Source: Actinokineospora enzanensis DSM 44649 (GTDB lineage: Bacteria; Actinomycetota; Actinomycetes; Mycobacteriales; Pseudonocardiaceae). Taken from it: 64,000 bases of DNA. The translations under genes were made by a program, and so were the position numbers. Shown one piece after another: positions 1 through 16,195 of this stretch. The stretch lies in NCBI RefSeq assembly GCF_000374445.1, contig NZ_KB894439.1:1-64000 (forward strand). Direction: 5' to 3'. The notes below the pieces were generated by a model. The model was not told the DNA's origin and made no database searches. It saw only the letters and a program-made list of their open reading frames with translations. Every line of letters begins with the position of its first letter. The stretch's first letter is position 1.

Positions 1-129
<129 letters not shown>

Positions 130-290
130 TGCTTCAAAGAGTACAACTCCTGACAAACAGACACCATCAAACTGGCATCAACATCTGTCACTCAAAGGAA
201 CCCCTAGGGGTTCACTTCATTTAAGCTCTACTGGCTTAAATCGGCACACTGTTGAGTTCTCAAACAACACACGCACATCCAGGTCGACCG
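130..290 (-). other. pre-16S leader with processing motifs
   Basis: This is the transcribed leader of the rRNA operon. Two structured elements are visible. One is the motif TGTTGTTTGAGAACTCAAC (251-269 on the complement), the conserved antitermination/processing box of actinobacterial rRNA leaders. The other is a perfect hairpin TTTAAGC/GCTTAAA (220-226 with 234-240). A second palindrome, AACCCCTAGGGGTT, lies near 199-212. RNase III and Nus-factor roles are inferred from the family. Confidence 0.75.
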
Positions 291-446
291 CGTACACGGC
301 CTTGCCAGAGGCTGTTACTGCTTTGGCTTTGTCTCGATCTTCGAGGCCACCCACTCTACCACCCAGCGGCGGGAGCTTGGTTCGCGACCCTCGGAGGTCT
401 GGCGCTCGTTCCGGTTTTTCCGGCCCGTGTCGCGCTGACAGGAAGA

Positions 447-475
447 AAGTTACACGGCCGCAAACCCGGGGTCAA
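447..475 (-). promoter_or_regulatory. rRNA operon promoter candidate
   Basis: Reading the minus strand, a -35 box TTGACC (470-475) and a -10 box TAACTT (447-452) are separated by exactly 17 bp. Initiation would fall near 440, giving a pre-16S leader of about 310 nt, typical for actinobacterial rRNA operons. A second TTGACC lies further upstream (514-519) without a convincing -10, so more than one rRNA promoter is possible. Confidence 0.6.
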
Positions 476-571
476 ATCGCACCCCCGGGCGCCCGTCAAC
501 ACGGGAAACCGCAGGTCAAGACCCCTGCGGCAGGTCCTGAAACCAACGTAACCCACCTCCAGCGCCCTGTG

Positions 572-591
572 TATGTGACCGCAGTCACATA
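572..591. promoter_or_regulatory. Crp/GlxR-type binding palindrome upstream of the rRNA operon
   Basis: TATGTGAC-CGCA-GTCACATA is a perfect 8-bp inverted repeat containing TGTGA-N6-TCACA, the exact Crp/GlxR half-site arrangement. It lies between the tyrS terminator and the rRNA promoter, about 140 bp upstream of the predicted start. Actual binding by a Crp-family protein is inferred. Confidence 0.6.
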
Positions 592-652
592 AACTTTCTC
601 TCGATTCCCCCGTCAGGGCCTGACACATGGCCACTGACCAGCCCAAACAGCG

Positions 653-684
653 GTGGCCGCCGACCCGGCAAGGTCGACGGCCAC
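653..684 (-). terminator. tyrS terminator hairpin
   Basis: A 12-bp stem with one mismatch (653-664 pairing with 673-684, 8-nt loop) starts 24 nt after the tyrS stop and is followed on the minus strand by CTGTTTGG. It separates tyrS from the rRNA promoter region. Confidence 0.6.
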
Positions 685-707
685 CACGGGACCACTCGGA
701 TGGCGGG

Positions 708-1991
708 TCAGGCCGTCATCTCGACACCCGCTGTGTTGCGCTTGCCCCGGCGCAGGACCAGCCACTTCCCGTGCAGGAGGTCCTCCTTCGATGGGGTCCA
801 GGCCTCGTCGGTGACCTTGGCGTTGTTCACGTACGCGCCGCCCTCGTTGACCGTGCGCCGCCCGGCGCCCCGGCTGTCCGCCAGGCCCGCCGCGACCAGC
901 AGGTCCACGATCGTGGGGGCGTCGGCCAGCCGGGCGGTGCCGGTGGGGGCCTCGGCCATGGCCGCGTCCAGCGTGGACAGGTCCAGCCCGGTCAGCTCGC
1001 CGCGCCCGAACAGGGCCTGGCTGGCGGCGATCACCTGGGCGGTCTCGTGCGCGCCGTGCACCAGGGTGGTGAACTCCTCCGCCAGCCGCTTCTGCGCGGA
1101 CCGCAGGTGCGGGCGCTCGGCGGTGTCGGCGGCCAGCGCGTCGATCTCCTCGCGCGGGAGGAACGTGAACAGCCGCAGGTAGCGCAGCACGTCCTCGTCG
1201 CCGACGTTCACGAAGTACTGGTACCAGGCGTACGGCGAGGTCATGGCCGGGTCGAGCCAGATGTTGCCGCCCCCGGTGGACTTGCCGAACTTGCGCCCCT
1301 CGGCGTCGGTGACCAGCGGCGCGGTCAGCGCGTGCACCGACTCCCCGGCGACCCGGCGGGTCAGCTCGACCCCGCCGATGATGTTGCCCCATTGGTCGGA
1401 GCCGCCCACCTGGAGTTTGCAGCCGTACTCGCGGTTGAGCCGCAGGTAGTCCTGCGACTGCAACAGCAGGTAGCTGAACTCGGTGTAGGACATGCCATCG
1501 GATTCCAGGCGGCGTTTGACCGTCTCCCGGCCCAGCATGACGTTGACCGAGAAGTGCTTGCCCACGTCGCGCAGGAACTCCAGCAGCGTCTGCCCGCCGG
1601 TCCAGTCCAGGTTGTTGGCCACCACCGCGCCGGTGGGCGAGTCGTCGAAGTCGACGAACCGCTCCAGCTGGCCGCGGATGCGCTCGGCCCACTCGGCGAT
1701 GGTGTCGAGCGGGTTGAGGGTGCGTTCCCCGGTGTCGCGCGGGTCGCCGATCATGCCGGTGGCGCCGCCCGCGAGCACGATGGGCCGGTGGCCCGCGCGC
1801 TGGAAGCGGCGCAGCATCAGCAGCGGGACGAGGTTGCCCGCGTGCAGGCTCGGCGCGGTCGGGTCGAAGCCCGCATAGAGGGTGAGTGGCCCCGCGGCCA
1901 GGTCCTCGCGCAGGGCGTCGAGGTCGGTGGACTGCGCGATCAGGCCGCGCCAGGTCAGCTCGTCGAGGATGTGTTCACTCACGGGCGCCAT
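708..1991 (-). CDS. tyrS: tyrosine--tRNA ligase
   Basis: Class I aminoacyl-tRNA synthetase charging tRNA-Tyr in the cytosol. The HIGH-type motif appears as SLHAGN (about residues 48-53), the KMSKS-type loop as KFGKS, and a C-terminal S4 RNA-binding domain ends the protein ([17 protein letters not shown]). At about 427 residues it matches the usual actinobacterial length. The open frame extends 23 codons further, but that extension overlaps the mpg 3' end and looks untranslated. The ATG at 1991 is preceded by AGGGGAAG very close by; a GTG three codons later (1982), better spaced from that Shine-Dalgarno, is an equally good start. It lies 34 bp after mpg on the same strand. Confidence 0.95.
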   Translation of the reverse strand: MAPVSEHILDELTWRGLIAQSTDLDALREDLAAGPLTLYAGFDPTAPSLHAGNLVPLLMLRRFQRAGHRPIVLAGGATGMIGDPRDTGERTLNPLDTIAEWAERIRGQLERFVDFDDSPTGAVVANNLDWTGGQTLLEFLRDVGKHFSVNVMLGRETVKRRLESDGMSYTEFSYLLLQSQDYLRLNREYGCKLQVGGSDQWGNIIGGVELTRRVAGESVHALTAPLVTDAEGRKFGKSTGGGNIWLDPAMTSPYAWYQYFVNVGDEDVLRYLRLFTFLPREEIDALAADTAERPHLRSAQKRLAEEFTTLVHGAHETAQVIAASQALFGRGELTGLDLSTLDAAMAEAPTGTARLADAPTIVDLLVAAGLADSRGAGRRTVNEGGAYVNNAKVTDEAWTPSKEDLLHGKWLVLRRGKRNTAGVEMTA

Positions 1992-2025
1992 CTTCCCCTG
2001 CGCCGCGGGCCGCCGACCAACGGGA

Positions 2026-2646
2026 TCAGCGGATCTCGGCTGTCCGGCCGCGTTTGCCACCGCGCCGGTAGGCGCTCACGGCCTTGGTCCCGTCGACCCA
2101 GAACCGCCAGGGCACGTCCACGGCGACCGCGACGCCGACGCGCGGGCCGATCCGGATGGCCTCGGCCGGGACCCGGGTGCCCGCGTGCAGGCGGACCGGT
2201 GCCGACGGGTCGGTGAGGTCGATGCCGTTGTGCTCGCGGGTCAGCCCCAGGACGCCGGTGAGGCGGGCCGGGCCGCGGGCGAGCTCGGCGTCCGAACGGG
2301 ACGCCGGGCGGCGGGCGCGGGCCACCTCGATGCCGTCGACGACCTCGCCCGCGCGGAGCAGGACCGCGCCGGGGACGCCGTCGGTCAGCGACACCACGTT
2401 GGCGCAGAAGTGCATGCCGTAGACGAAGTACACGTACAGGAACCCGGCCGGGCCGAACATGACCTCGTTGCGCGGGGTCCTGCCGCGGTAGCAGTGGGAC
2501 GCGGGGTCGTCGCCGCCGCGGTACGCCTCGACCTCGACGATGCGGACCTTCACCGTGCCCTCGGGGCTGTCGGCGTGCAGTTCGGCGCCCAGCAGGAGCT
2601 TGGCGGCGTCGACCGGGTCGACGGCGAGCTGTTCGCGGGTCAGCAC
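2026..2646 (-). CDS. mpg: DNA-3-methyladenine glycosylase (AAG/MPG family)
   Basis: Monofunctional base-excision glycosylase removing alkylated purines such as 3-methyladenine. The motif [15 protein letters not shown] (about residues 38-52) contains the catalytic glutamate, and [21 protein letters not shown] is the AAG-family core. The length of 206 residues is normal for the bacterial enzyme. The start is GTG at 2646; its first codons overlap the decayed SGNH reading frame. The mpg-tyrS order is also found in Mycobacterium. Confidence 0.93.
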   Translation of the reverse strand: MLTREQLAVDPVDAAKLLLGAELHADSPEGTVKVRIVEVEAYRGGDDPASHCYRGRTPRNEVMFGPAGFLYVYFVYGMHFCANVVSLTDGVPGAVLLRAGEVVDGIEVARARRPASRSDAELARGPARLTGVLGLTREHNGIDLTDPSAPVRLHAGTRVPAEAIRIGPRVGVAVAVDVPWRFWVDGTKAVSAYRRGGKRGRTAEIR

Positions 2647-2723
2647 GCGGTCCGCCGGGCGAGCGCGGCGACCTGCGCGGGCAGGTTGTGGAAGCAGGTG
2701 AAGCTGTTGCCGACGAACAGAAC
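2640..2723 (-). pseudogene. relic of an SGNH/GDSL hydrolase N-terminus
   Basis: On the minus strand the frame reads VLFVGNSFTCFHNLPAQVAA and then LARRTAC before a TGA at 2640. This closely matches the first 25-30 residues of SGNH hydrolases of the DUF4886 type (xVLFIGNSxTxxNdLPxxxxxLA), including block-I GNS with its nucleophilic serine. Nothing else of that family remains, there is no plausible start codon, and the fragment overlaps the mpg start. It is best read as the residue of a deleted gene. The match is by eye. Confidence 0.55.
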
Positions 2724-2728
2724 CCGCG

Positions 2729-6942
<4,214 letters not shown>

Positions 6943-8133
6943 TCAGGCCTCCGACGCGGTGTCGAGGATCGCGGGCAGGGCGGTGACGAACTCGCCTGCC
7001 TGCTCGTCGGTGAGGATCAGCGGCGGGGCCAGCCGGACGGCGTCGGGCTGGACGTTGTTGACCAGGAAGCCCCGCTTGGCGGCGGCGGCCATGACCTGGG
7101 CGGACACCGGCGCGGTGAGCGCGATGCCGAGCAGCAGGCCGGTGCCGCGCACGCCAGCGACCAGCGGGTGGTCCAGGTCCTCGATGCCCGCGGCGATGTC
7201 CTTGCCGAGCGCGGAGACGTGCTCAAGCAGGCCGTCGGCGGCGATGGTGCGCAGCACGGCGAGACCGGCGGCGGCGCAGACGGCGTTGCCGCCGAAGGTG
7301 GTGCCGTGGTGGCCGGGGGCGAACAGGTCGGCGGCCGCGCCGACGGCCACGCAGGCGCCCAGCGGCAGCCCGCCGCCCAGGCCCTTGGCCAGGGTGAACA
7401 CGTCCGGGGTGACGCCCGCCTGCTGGAAGGCGAACCAGCTGCCCAGCCTGCCGATGCCGGTCTGCACCTCGTCGAGCACGAGCAGCGCGCCCGCGGCGGT
7501 GGTGATCTCGCGGGCGGCCTGGAGGTAGCCGTCGGGGACCGGCACGACGCCGCCCTCGCCGAGCACCGGCTCCAGGAAGACCGCGGCGGTGTCGGCGTCG
7601 ACGGCCGCGCGCAGCGCCTCGATGTCGCCGAACGGGATGTGCTCGACGCCGGGGACCAGCGGCAGGAACGGGTCGCGCTTGGGCGGCTGGCCGGTGAGGC
7701 TCAGCGAGCCCATGGTGCGGCCGTGGAAGGCGCCCTGGGTGGCGATCACCCTGGGGCGGCCGGTGAGCCGGGCGAGCTTGAACGCGGCCTCGTTGGCCTC
7801 GGCGCCGGAGTTGCAGAACAGCACCTTGGCGTTGCCGGTCAGGCCCGCCACGTCCAGCAGCGCCTCGGCCAGCTCGACCGCGACCGGGTTGACGTAGAGG
7901 TTGGAGACGTGCGCGAGGGTGGCGACCTGCGCGGTGACCGCGGCGACCACGGCCGGGTGCGCGTGCCCGAGGACGTTGGTGGCGATGCCGCCGACGAGGT
8001 CGAGGTAGCGGTTGCCGTCGGCGTCGAAGAGGTAGGCGCCCTCGCCGCGCACCAGGGTGAGACCGGGCGTGCCGTAGTTGTCCATCAGCGCGGACTGCCA
8101 CCGCGCCTGACCGTCCTGGTTGGACTCGATCAT
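6943..8133 (-). CDS. argD: acetylornithine aminotransferase
   Basis: PLP-dependent class III aminotransferase converting N-acetylglutamate semialdehyde to N-acetylornithine. Visible landmarks are [15 protein letters not shown], the [12 protein letters not shown] segment with the cofactor-binding aspartate, and TLAKGLGGG with the Schiff-base lysine. The length is 396 residues. The ATG overlaps the argB stop (ATGA). It might also serve succinyldiaminopimelate transamination in lysine synthesis, as known for some ArgD, but the operon context makes arginine its main role. Confidence 0.96.
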   Translation of the reverse strand: MIESNQDGQARWQSALMDNYGTPGLTLVRGEGAYLFDADGNRYLDLVGGIATNVLGHAHPAVVAAVTAQVATLAHVSNLYVNPVAVELAEALLDVAGLTGNAKVLFCNSGAEANEAAFKLARLTGRPRVIATQGAFHGRTMGSLSLTGQPPKRDPFLPLVPGVEHIPFGDIEALRAAVDADTAAVFLEPVLGEGGVVPVPDGYLQAAREITTAAGALLVLDEVQTGIGRLGSWFAFQQAGVTPDVFTLAKGLGGGLPLGACVAVGAAADLFAPGHHGTTFGGNAVCAAAGLAVLRTIAADGLLEHVSALGKDIAAGIEDLDHPLVAGVRGTGLLLGIALTAPVSAQVMAAAAKRGFLVNNVQPDAVRLAPPLILTDEQAGEFVTALPAILDTASEA

Positions 8134-9037
8134 GACTTCTCCCCCTCGTCCGGCAGCACCATGGTGCCGACGCCGCCGCTGGTGAACACTTCGAGCAGAA
8201 CCGAGTGCGCGAGCCTGCCGTCGATGACGTGCGCGCGCGGGACGCCGCCGGTGACCGCGCGCAGGCAGGCCTCCATCTTCGGGACCATGCCGCTTTCCAG
8301 GCGCGGCAGCAGCTCGGCCAGCGCGCTCGCGCGGATCTCGTGCGTGAGCGAGGCGCGGTCGGGCCAGTCGGCGTAGAGGCCCTCGACGTCGGTGAGCACG
8401 ACCAGCTTCCGCGCGCCGAGGGCGACGGCGAGCGCGGCGGCGGCGGTGTCGGCGTTGACGTTGTGCGTGACGCCCGCGCGGTCGGCGGCCACCGTGGACA
8501 CGACCGGGATGCGGCCCGCGGCCACGATGTCCAGCACGGCGGCCGGGTTGACCTCGACCACGTCGCCGACCAGGCCGAGGTCGACCTCCAGGCCGTCGAC
8601 CAGGGCGGTGCGGCGTTCGGCGGTGAACAGGTGCGCGTCCTCGCCGGAGATGCCGACCGCGTACGGGCCGTGCTGGTTGACCAGGCCGACCAGCTCGCGG
8701 CTGACCTGTCCGGTGAGGACCATCCGGACCACGTCCATGGCCTCCGGTGTGGTGACCCGCAGGCCTGCGCGGAACTCGCTGGCGATGCCCATCCTGGTGA
8801 GCATGGCGCCGATCTGCGGGCCGCCGCCGTGCACCACGACGGGGCGCAGTCCGGCCAGCCGGAGGAACACCATGTCCTCGGCGAAGGCCCGCTTGAGCGC
8901 GTCGTCGACCATGGCGTTGCCGCCGTACTTGATCACCACGATGGCGCCGTGGAAGCGCCGCAGCCAGGGCAGGGCCTCGATCAGCACGGCGGCTTTCGCG
9001 GTGGGGTCAAGGCCGGGGTCGAGGCCGGGGTCGGTGG

Positions 9038-9041
<4 letters not shown>
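8130..9041 (-). CDS. argB: acetylglutamate kinase
   Basis: Phosphorylates N-acetylglutamate; usually the arginine feedback point in organisms that recycle acetyl groups through ArgJ. The amino-acid-kinase fold is clear from [21 protein letters not shown] and the [12 protein letters not shown] nucleotide-site motif. The length is 303 residues. The ATG at 9041 overlaps the argJ stop by ATGA. A short near-repeat PGLDPGLDP at the N-terminus comes from a DNA microduplication around 9009-9033. Confidence 0.96.
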
Positions 9042-11352
<2,311 letters not shown>

Positions 11353-11521
11353 TCATCCCCGGAATCGAAGTCCATTTTCTTACAGGATTGTGAACGGGCC
11401 CGGCCGAAATTGCCTGCGTGGTCGTTGTCCACGGCTCTCACATGCTGAACAACGGATTCACCATGCTCGAACGGCCATAACATTCGCCAGGTCAAACACC
11501 GGTGCGATCCCCGGAGTCCCC

Positions 11522-12478
11522 GTGACCCCCATTTCCCCGCCGTCCGCGCCGCCCGCCGCGGCCGAGGACGAGTTATCGCCGACCCTGGCGTCGAAGAAAG
11601 TCGTGCCGCTGCGGCACCCGTGGCGGTGGGTGGCCGGGGCGGTGGCGCTGGTCGTGCTCGCCCAGGCCGCGCACGCGCTGGTCACCAACCCGGCGTTCCA
11701 GTGGGATGCGTTCGGATACTGGTTCTTCCGGCCGGTGGTGCTGGAAGGATTGGTGCTGACGCTGGAGCTGACCGGGCTGGCCGCGGTGTTCGGGCTGCTC
11801 GGCGGGATCGTGCTGGCGCTGATGCGGTTGTCGCGCAACCCGGTGCTGCGCGCGGTGTCCTGGGGCTACGTCTGGATCTTCCGGTCCATCCCGCTGATCG
11901 TGCTGCTGCTGTTCCTGGCCAACGTGACCGCGCTGTACAGCACGCTGAGCCTGGGCATCCCGTTCGGGCCGTCGTTCGTCGAGTTCAGCGCGAACGACCT
12001 GCTGAGCTTCTTCGTGGTGGCGGTGCTCGGGCTCAGTCTGAACGAGGCCGCCTACGCGGCGGAGATCGTGCGGTCCGGGATCATCTCGGTCGACCAGGGG
12101 CAGCTGGAGGCGGCGTCCGCGCTGGGGCTGCCGAAGTGGCGGCAGTACCGGCGGATCATCCTGCCGCAGGCGACGCGCGCGATCATCCCGTCCTACGCGA
12201 ACCAGCTCATCGGGCTGCTCAAGGGGACCTCGGTCGTCTACATCACCTCGCTGCTGGAGCTGTTCGGCGTGGTGCAGACGCAGGCGAGCACGAACAGCGG
12301 GCAGATCATCCCGCTGTTGATGGTGGGCACGGTCTGGTACGTGATCCTGACCAGCCTGCTGTCGGTCGTGCAGTACTACGTGGAGCGTCACTTCTCGCGC
12401 GGCGCGCTGCGCACCGTGCCGCCCACACCGTTCCAACGATTCCGCGCCCGGCTGCGCGCGGTGGGGGTGGCCCGATGA
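11522..12478 (+). CDS. amino-acid ABC transporter permease (PAAT family)
   Basis: Inner-membrane permease of a polar-amino-acid importer. Several hydrophobic segments are visible (about residues 35-55, 75-110, 120-150, 165-190, 280-300). The EAA loop that contacts the ATPase is EAASALGLPKWRQYRRIILPQA. The GTG at 11522 has GGAG seven bases upstream and gives 318 residues; upstream in-frame codons lack a ribosome site. Its stop overlaps the ATPase start (ATGA). A single permease gene implies a homodimer. The substrate is discussed with the cluster: probably a modified sulfur amino acid or cystine. Confidence 0.9.
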   Translation: MTPISPPSAPPAAAEDELSPTLASKKVVPLRHPWRWVAGAVALVVLAQAAHALVTNPAFQWDAFGYWFFRPVVLEGLVLTLELTGLAAVFGLLGGIVLALMRLSRNPVLRAVSWGYVWIFRSIPLIVLLLFLANVTALYSTLSLGIPFGPSFVEFSANDLLSFFVVAVLGLSLNEAAYAAEIVRSGIISVDQGQLEAASALGLPKWRQYRRIILPQATRAIIPSYANQLIGLLKGTSVVYITSLLELFGVVQTQASTNSGQIIPLLMVGTVWYVILTSLLSVVQYYVERHFSRGALRTVPPTPFQRFRARLRAVGVAR

Positions 12479-13248
12479 CCACGCTGACACGACCGGCTGT
12501 CTCGGTGCGCGGCGCGGTCAAGTCCTACAACGGACTCCGAGTACTCGACGACATCGACTTCATCGCCCGGACCGGCGAGGTCACGGCGATCATCGGCCCG
12601 TCCGGGTCGGGCAAGTCCACGCTGCTGCGCGCTATCAACCACCTGGAGCCGTTGGACAGCGGGTTCGTCACGGTCGACGGCGAGCTGATCGGCGTGCGCC
12701 TGTACCGGGGCAGGCTGCGGGAGCTGAGCGAACGAGCGATCCTGCGGCAGCGGTCGCGGATCGGGTTCGTGTTCCAGAACTTCAACCTGTTCCCCCACCT
12801 GTCGGTGCTGGCGAACCTGGTCGAGGCGCCGGTGGTCACCCAGGGTGTGCCGCGGGCGGAGGCGGCGGCGCGGGCGCGGGAGCTGCTGGCGCGGGTCGGG
12901 TTGGCGGACAAGGCCGACGCGTATCCCCGGCAGCTGTCCGGCGGGCAGCAGCAGCGGGTGGCGATCGCGCGGGCGCTGGCGTTGCGGCCGCGGCTGCTGC
13001 TGTTCGACGAGCCGACGTCCGCGCTGGACCCGGAGCTGGTGGGCGAGGTGCTCGCGGTGCTGCGGGACCTGGCCGCCAGCGGCACCACCATGGTCGTGGT
13101 CACGCACGAGATCGGGTTCGCCCGGGACGTCGCCGACCACGTGGTGTTCCTGGACGCGGGGCGGGTCGTGGAACAGGGGCCGCCCGCGGAGGTCCTGGTG
13201 TCCCCGCGCGAGGAGCGGACCCGCGAGTTCCTCGGCAAGCTCATCTGA
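12475..13248 (+). CDS. amino-acid ABC transporter ATP-binding protein
   Basis: ATPase subunit of the importer: Walker A GPSGSGKST (about residues 41-49), Q-loop FQNFNLFPHL, signature LSGGQQQR, Walker B LLLFDEPTSALDP and H-loop THE. The 257-residue length is typical of GlnQ/TcyN-type subunits. It overlaps the permease gene by 4 nt and precedes the binding protein by 49 nt. Confidence 0.94.
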   Translation: MTTLTRPAVSVRGAVKSYNGLRVLDDIDFIARTGEVTAIIGPSGSGKSTLLRAINHLEPLDSGFVTVDGELIGVRLYRGRLRELSERAILRQRSRIGFVFQNFNLFPHLSVLANLVEAPVVTQGVPRAEAAARARELLARVGLADKADAYPRQLSGGQQQRVAIARALALRPRLLLFDEPTSALDPELVGEVLAVLRDLAASGTTMVVVTHEIGFARDVADHVVFLDAGRVVEQGPPAEVLVSPREERTREFLGKLI

Positions 13249-13297
13249 CCGTTCGATTCCCAGTGATAGCGATTCCCCTTTGATAGCGAGGAAAGCC

Positions 13298-14305
13298 ATG
13301 CCCCGGTTAGCCAGAATCCCCGTCGTCGTAGTGGCCGTGGCGTTGGCGGGTGGCGTGAGCGCCTGCGGTTCGACGGAGACGCCCGCCGCCGCGGCCGTGG
13401 ACGCGAACGGCAACCAGGTGGTCACGGTCGCGGCCAATACCGACTTCACCAAGCCGGTGCAGATCACCGTGCCGAAGGTGGACGCGATCCGGGCGAAGGT
13501 GCCGAAGGCCATCCTCGACCGGGGCAGGCTGGTGATCGGCAGCGGCGCGCTGCCCAACGGGTCGCCGCCGCTGAACTACATCGGCGTCGACCAGCGGACG
13601 TTGACCGGGGTGGAGATCGACCTGTCGCGCCTGGTCGCGGGCGTGTTCGGGCTGACAGCGGACGAGCAGAACGCGTCCTGGCAGAACATGTTCGTGCGCA
13701 TCCAGAGTGGTCAGTTCGACGTCGGTTTCTCCAACATCACGGTGACCGAGGAGCGCAAGAACCAGGGCTACGACTTCGCCTCGTACCGGCAGGACAATCT
13801 CGGGTTCGAGGTGAACAGGAACAGCACCTGGAACTTCGACGGGAACTACCAGAGCCTCGCGGGCAAGACGGTCGCCGTCGACACCGGGACCAACCAGGAG
13901 AAGATCCTGGTGGAATGGCAGACGAAGCTGCGGGCCGAGGGGAAGGCGTTGGAGATCCGCAACTTCGCCGACCGCAACAGCACCTACCTGGCCCTCGCGT
14001 CCGGCCGTGTCGACGCCTATCTCTACCCGAACCCGAGCATCGCCCACCACGCGTTGCAGACCGCGAACACGCCCAACCCGACGCGCAGCGGCGGCACGTA
14101 CTCGGGCGCGGGCGCGACGTTGCAGGGGCTGATCGCGGCGACCACCAAGAAGGGCAACGGGTTGGCCGAGCCGTTGGCGGAGGCGATCGACTACCTGATC
14201 GAGCACGGGCAGTACGCGCAGGTGCTCGCGGCGTACGGGCTCAAGGACGAGGCGGTGGCGAAGTCCGAGGTGAACCCGGCGGGGCTGCCGGTCACCAACT
14301 CCTGA
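13298..14305 (+). CDS. amino-acid ABC transporter substrate-binding lipoprotein
   Basis: Extracellular lipid-anchored solute-binding protein, family 3 type. A signal peptide with hydrophobic core VVVVAVALAGG ends in the lipobox VSAC, so Cys23 would be lipidated. Downstream features such as GVEIDLSRLVAGVFGL and FDVGFSNITVTEERKNQGYDFA are characteristic of SBP_bac_3. The length is 335 residues. The ATG at 13298 has GAGGAAAGCC upstream. The short gap after the ATPase gene suggests one operon, ended by the strong hairpins at 14311-14379. Confidence 0.92.
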   Translation: MPRLARIPVVVVAVALAGGVSACGSTETPAAAAVDANGNQVVTVAANTDFTKPVQITVPKVDAIRAKVPKAILDRGRLVIGSGALPNGSPPLNYIGVDQRTLTGVEIDLSRLVAGVFGLTADEQNASWQNMFVRIQSGQFDVGFSNITVTEERKNQGYDFASYRQDNLGFEVNRNSTWNFDGNYQSLAGKTVAVDTGTNQEKILVEWQTKLRAEGKALEIRNFADRNSTYLALASGRVDAYLYPNPSIAHHALQTANTPNPTRSGGTYSGAGATLQGLIAATTKKGNGLAEPLAEAIDYLIEHGQYAQVLAAYGLKDEAVAKSEVNPAGLPVTNS

Positions 14306-14310
14306 GGACT

Positions 14311-14379
14311 TCCGATCGGGCGCCCGATCGGAGGATGTGGGTTCGACACAGGTGGGCCGGGCGATCCCCGGCCCACCTG
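14311..14379. terminator. pair of hairpins between convergent genes
   Basis: Two perfect stem structures lie between the converging binding-protein and acetyltransferase genes. One is a 22-bp self-complementary sequence (14311-14332, core CCGATCGGGCGCCCGATCGG). The other is a 13-bp stem (14349-14361 with 14367-14379, 5-nt loop). Both are strand-symmetric, so they can terminate transcription from either side. Confidence 0.7.
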
Positions 14380-14384
14380 CCGTC

Positions 14385-15074
14385 TCACACCGGCTGGGCG
14401 GCGGGCACGCGCACCAGGACGAACCGCATCCGGCGGCGCAGGCGGAAGCCGAGCTGCTCGTAGAGGCGGATGGCGTTCGTGTTGGCGGCGCCGGTGTGCA
14501 GGAACGGGGTCTCGCCACGGGCCTGGATACCGGCCGCGACGGCCAGCACCAGCCGGGTCGCCAGCCCCTTGCCCCGATGCGCCGGGTCGGTGCACACCGC
14601 GCTGATCTCGGTCCACCCCGGCGGGTGCATCCGCTCCCCCGCCATCGCGATGAGCACGCCGTCCTGCTTGACACCCAGGTAGGTGCCCAGCTCGATGGTG
14701 CGCGGCAGCAGCGGGCCGGGCTTGGTGCGGGCCACCAGGTCGAGCATCTCGGGCACGTCGGCCGCGGTCAGCCGCACGGCCTCCGGGTCGGGCGCGCCGA
14801 CCACGCCGTCGTCGACGAGCTGCACGCCCTCGATGACGTCGACCTCCCAGCCCGCGGGGCCCGCGGTCGTACCGGGGAGGACGGCCTCGGTGCCGGGACC
14901 GATGAGCGCGGCCAGGTCGGACCATCCCGTCGGGCCTGCACCGGGGTCCAGCGCGGAGAACACCGACACGTCGTCCGCGTAGCGCACCGCGCCGCCGCGC
15001 CGCTCGGCGAACCGCGCGTGCGGCCCGGTCAGCGAGTGCCAGGCGGGGTTGTCCAACAGGTTCTCGTCGGTCAC
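14385..15074 (-). CDS. GNAT family N-acetyltransferase (FR47-like)
   Basis: Acetyl-CoA-dependent acyltransferase. The C-terminal half holds the GNAT core: TEISAVCTDPAHRGKGLATRLV is motif A with the R-G-K-G-L-A acetyl-CoA loop, followed by the NTNAIRLYEQLGF motif B. The N-terminal 100 residues are less conserved. The GTG at 15074 has GAGGGGA upstream (229 residues); a 12-codon longer ATG version is less supported. It lies opposite and between the ABC genes and two flavin monooxygenases. This partnership is also seen in the Bacillus ytm and yxe operons, where the acetyltransferase acts on S-modified cysteines; the substrate here is inferred. Confidence 0.85.
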   Translation of the reverse strand: MTDENLLDNPAWHSLTGPHARFAERRGGAVRYADDVSVFSALDPGAGPTGWSDLAALIGPGTEAVLPGTTAGPAGWEVDVIEGVQLVDDGVVGAPDPEAVRLTAADVPEMLDLVARTKPGPLLPRTIELGTYLGVKQDGVLIAMAGERMHPPGWTEISAVCTDPAHRGKGLATRLVLAVAAGIQARGETPFLHTGAANTNAIRLYEQLGFRLRRRMRFVLVRVPAAQPV

Positions 15075-15217
15075 GTCTGTCCCCTCGGTCGGCTCGTGGA
15101 ATCCAAGCACGGACAGGTATTCCGCGGCCTTCTTTTATTCCCGCCATTTCGATCATTCCCACATCCTGGGTGCGGCTCCGCACGGTCATTACCGTCGGAT
15201 GGGGAAGGGGGCCGAAC

Positions 15218-16195
15218 ATGACACTTCACCTGGCATTGGAAACCGACGGGGGCGGCGCGCATCCGGCGGCCTGGCGACTCGCCTCGGTGTCGTCGCCGGG
15301 GCACGTGCGCGAGGTGGTCCGCGCGGCGGAGGCGGCCGGGTTCGCCCTGGTGACCTTCGCCGACTCGCCGCTGCCCACACCGGCCGGGCGGCTGGAGTCG
15401 GTCGGGCGGGCCGCGTTCGTCAGCACGGCCACCTCGCGGGTCGGGCTGGCCCCGGCCGTGCCCACGGCGACGACCGAGCCGTTCCACGTGGCCGCGCAGC
15501 TGGCGTCGCTCGACCACGCCTCGCACGGCCGCGCGGCCTGGGTGGTGACCGGGTCGACCGCCGAGGAGCTGGCGACGGTCGGCACCGACGGGCCCGACGG
15601 GGAGGCCGCCGAGGTGGTCGAGGTGGTGCGGGCGCTGTGGGACTCGTGGGAGGACGACGCGGTCATCCGGGACGCCGCGACCGGGCGCTACCTGGACGCG
15701 GACAAGGTGCACCACGTGGACTTCGTGGGTCGGCACTTCACGGTCAAGGGCCCGCTGATCACGCCCCGGCCGCCGCAGGGCAGGCCGGTGGTGCTGGCCG
15801 ACGCCGCGCTGGACGTGGACGCGGACATCCTGCTGGTGTCGGACCACGTCCGGCCCGCACGCCCGGGGTTGGTGTTCGCCGAGGTCGAGGTCGTGCTGGA
15901 CGCGGGCACGGAGTCGGCGGTGAGCCGGTTGACCGACCTGGACGCCGTCACGCCCTGGGCCTCCGACCGCACGCGGTATGTCGGCGCGCCCGAGGGTCTG
16001 GTGTCGTTGCTGCTGGAGCTGTCCGAGGCCGTCGACGGTGTGCGGCTGCATCCGGCGGTGTTGGCGGTGGACCTGCCGGTGCTGGTCGAGCACGTGCTGC
16101 CCGCGCTCGATCTCCATCCACAGCGGGAAACCCTGCGCGCGACGCTCGGATTGCCTCGTCCTGTCAATCGGTTCATCAGTGGGGGTGTGCGATGA
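15218..16195 (+). CDS. LLM class flavin-dependent oxidoreductase
   Basis: Bacterial-luciferase-like (beta/alpha)8 enzyme using reduced FMN and oxygen. The beginning (MTLHLALETDGGG, HVREVVRAAEAAGFALVTFAD) and the middle (EPFHVAAQLASLDHASHGRAAWVVTG) are typical of the superfamily. The length is 325 residues. The ATG at 15218 follows AAGGGG. Its TGA overlaps the ATG of the second monooxygenase (ATGA), so both are made together. The sequence does not identify the substrate; neighbours suggest sulfur-amino-acid or sulfonate chemistry. Confidence 0.85.
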   Translation: MTLHLALETDGGGAHPAAWRLASVSSPGHVREVVRAAEAAGFALVTFADSPLPTPAGRLESVGRAAFVSTATSRVGLAPAVPTATTEPFHVAAQLASLDHASHGRAAWVVTGSTAEELATVGTDGPDGEAAEVVEVVRALWDSWEDDAVIRDAATGRYLDADKVHHVDFVGRHFTVKGPLITPRPPQGRPVVLADAALDVDADILLVSDHVRPARPGLVFAEVEVVLDAGTESAVSRLTDLDAVTPWASDRTRYVGAPEGLVSLLLELSEAVDGVRLHPAVLAVDLPVLVEHVLPALDLHPQRETLRATLGLPRPVNRFISGGVR

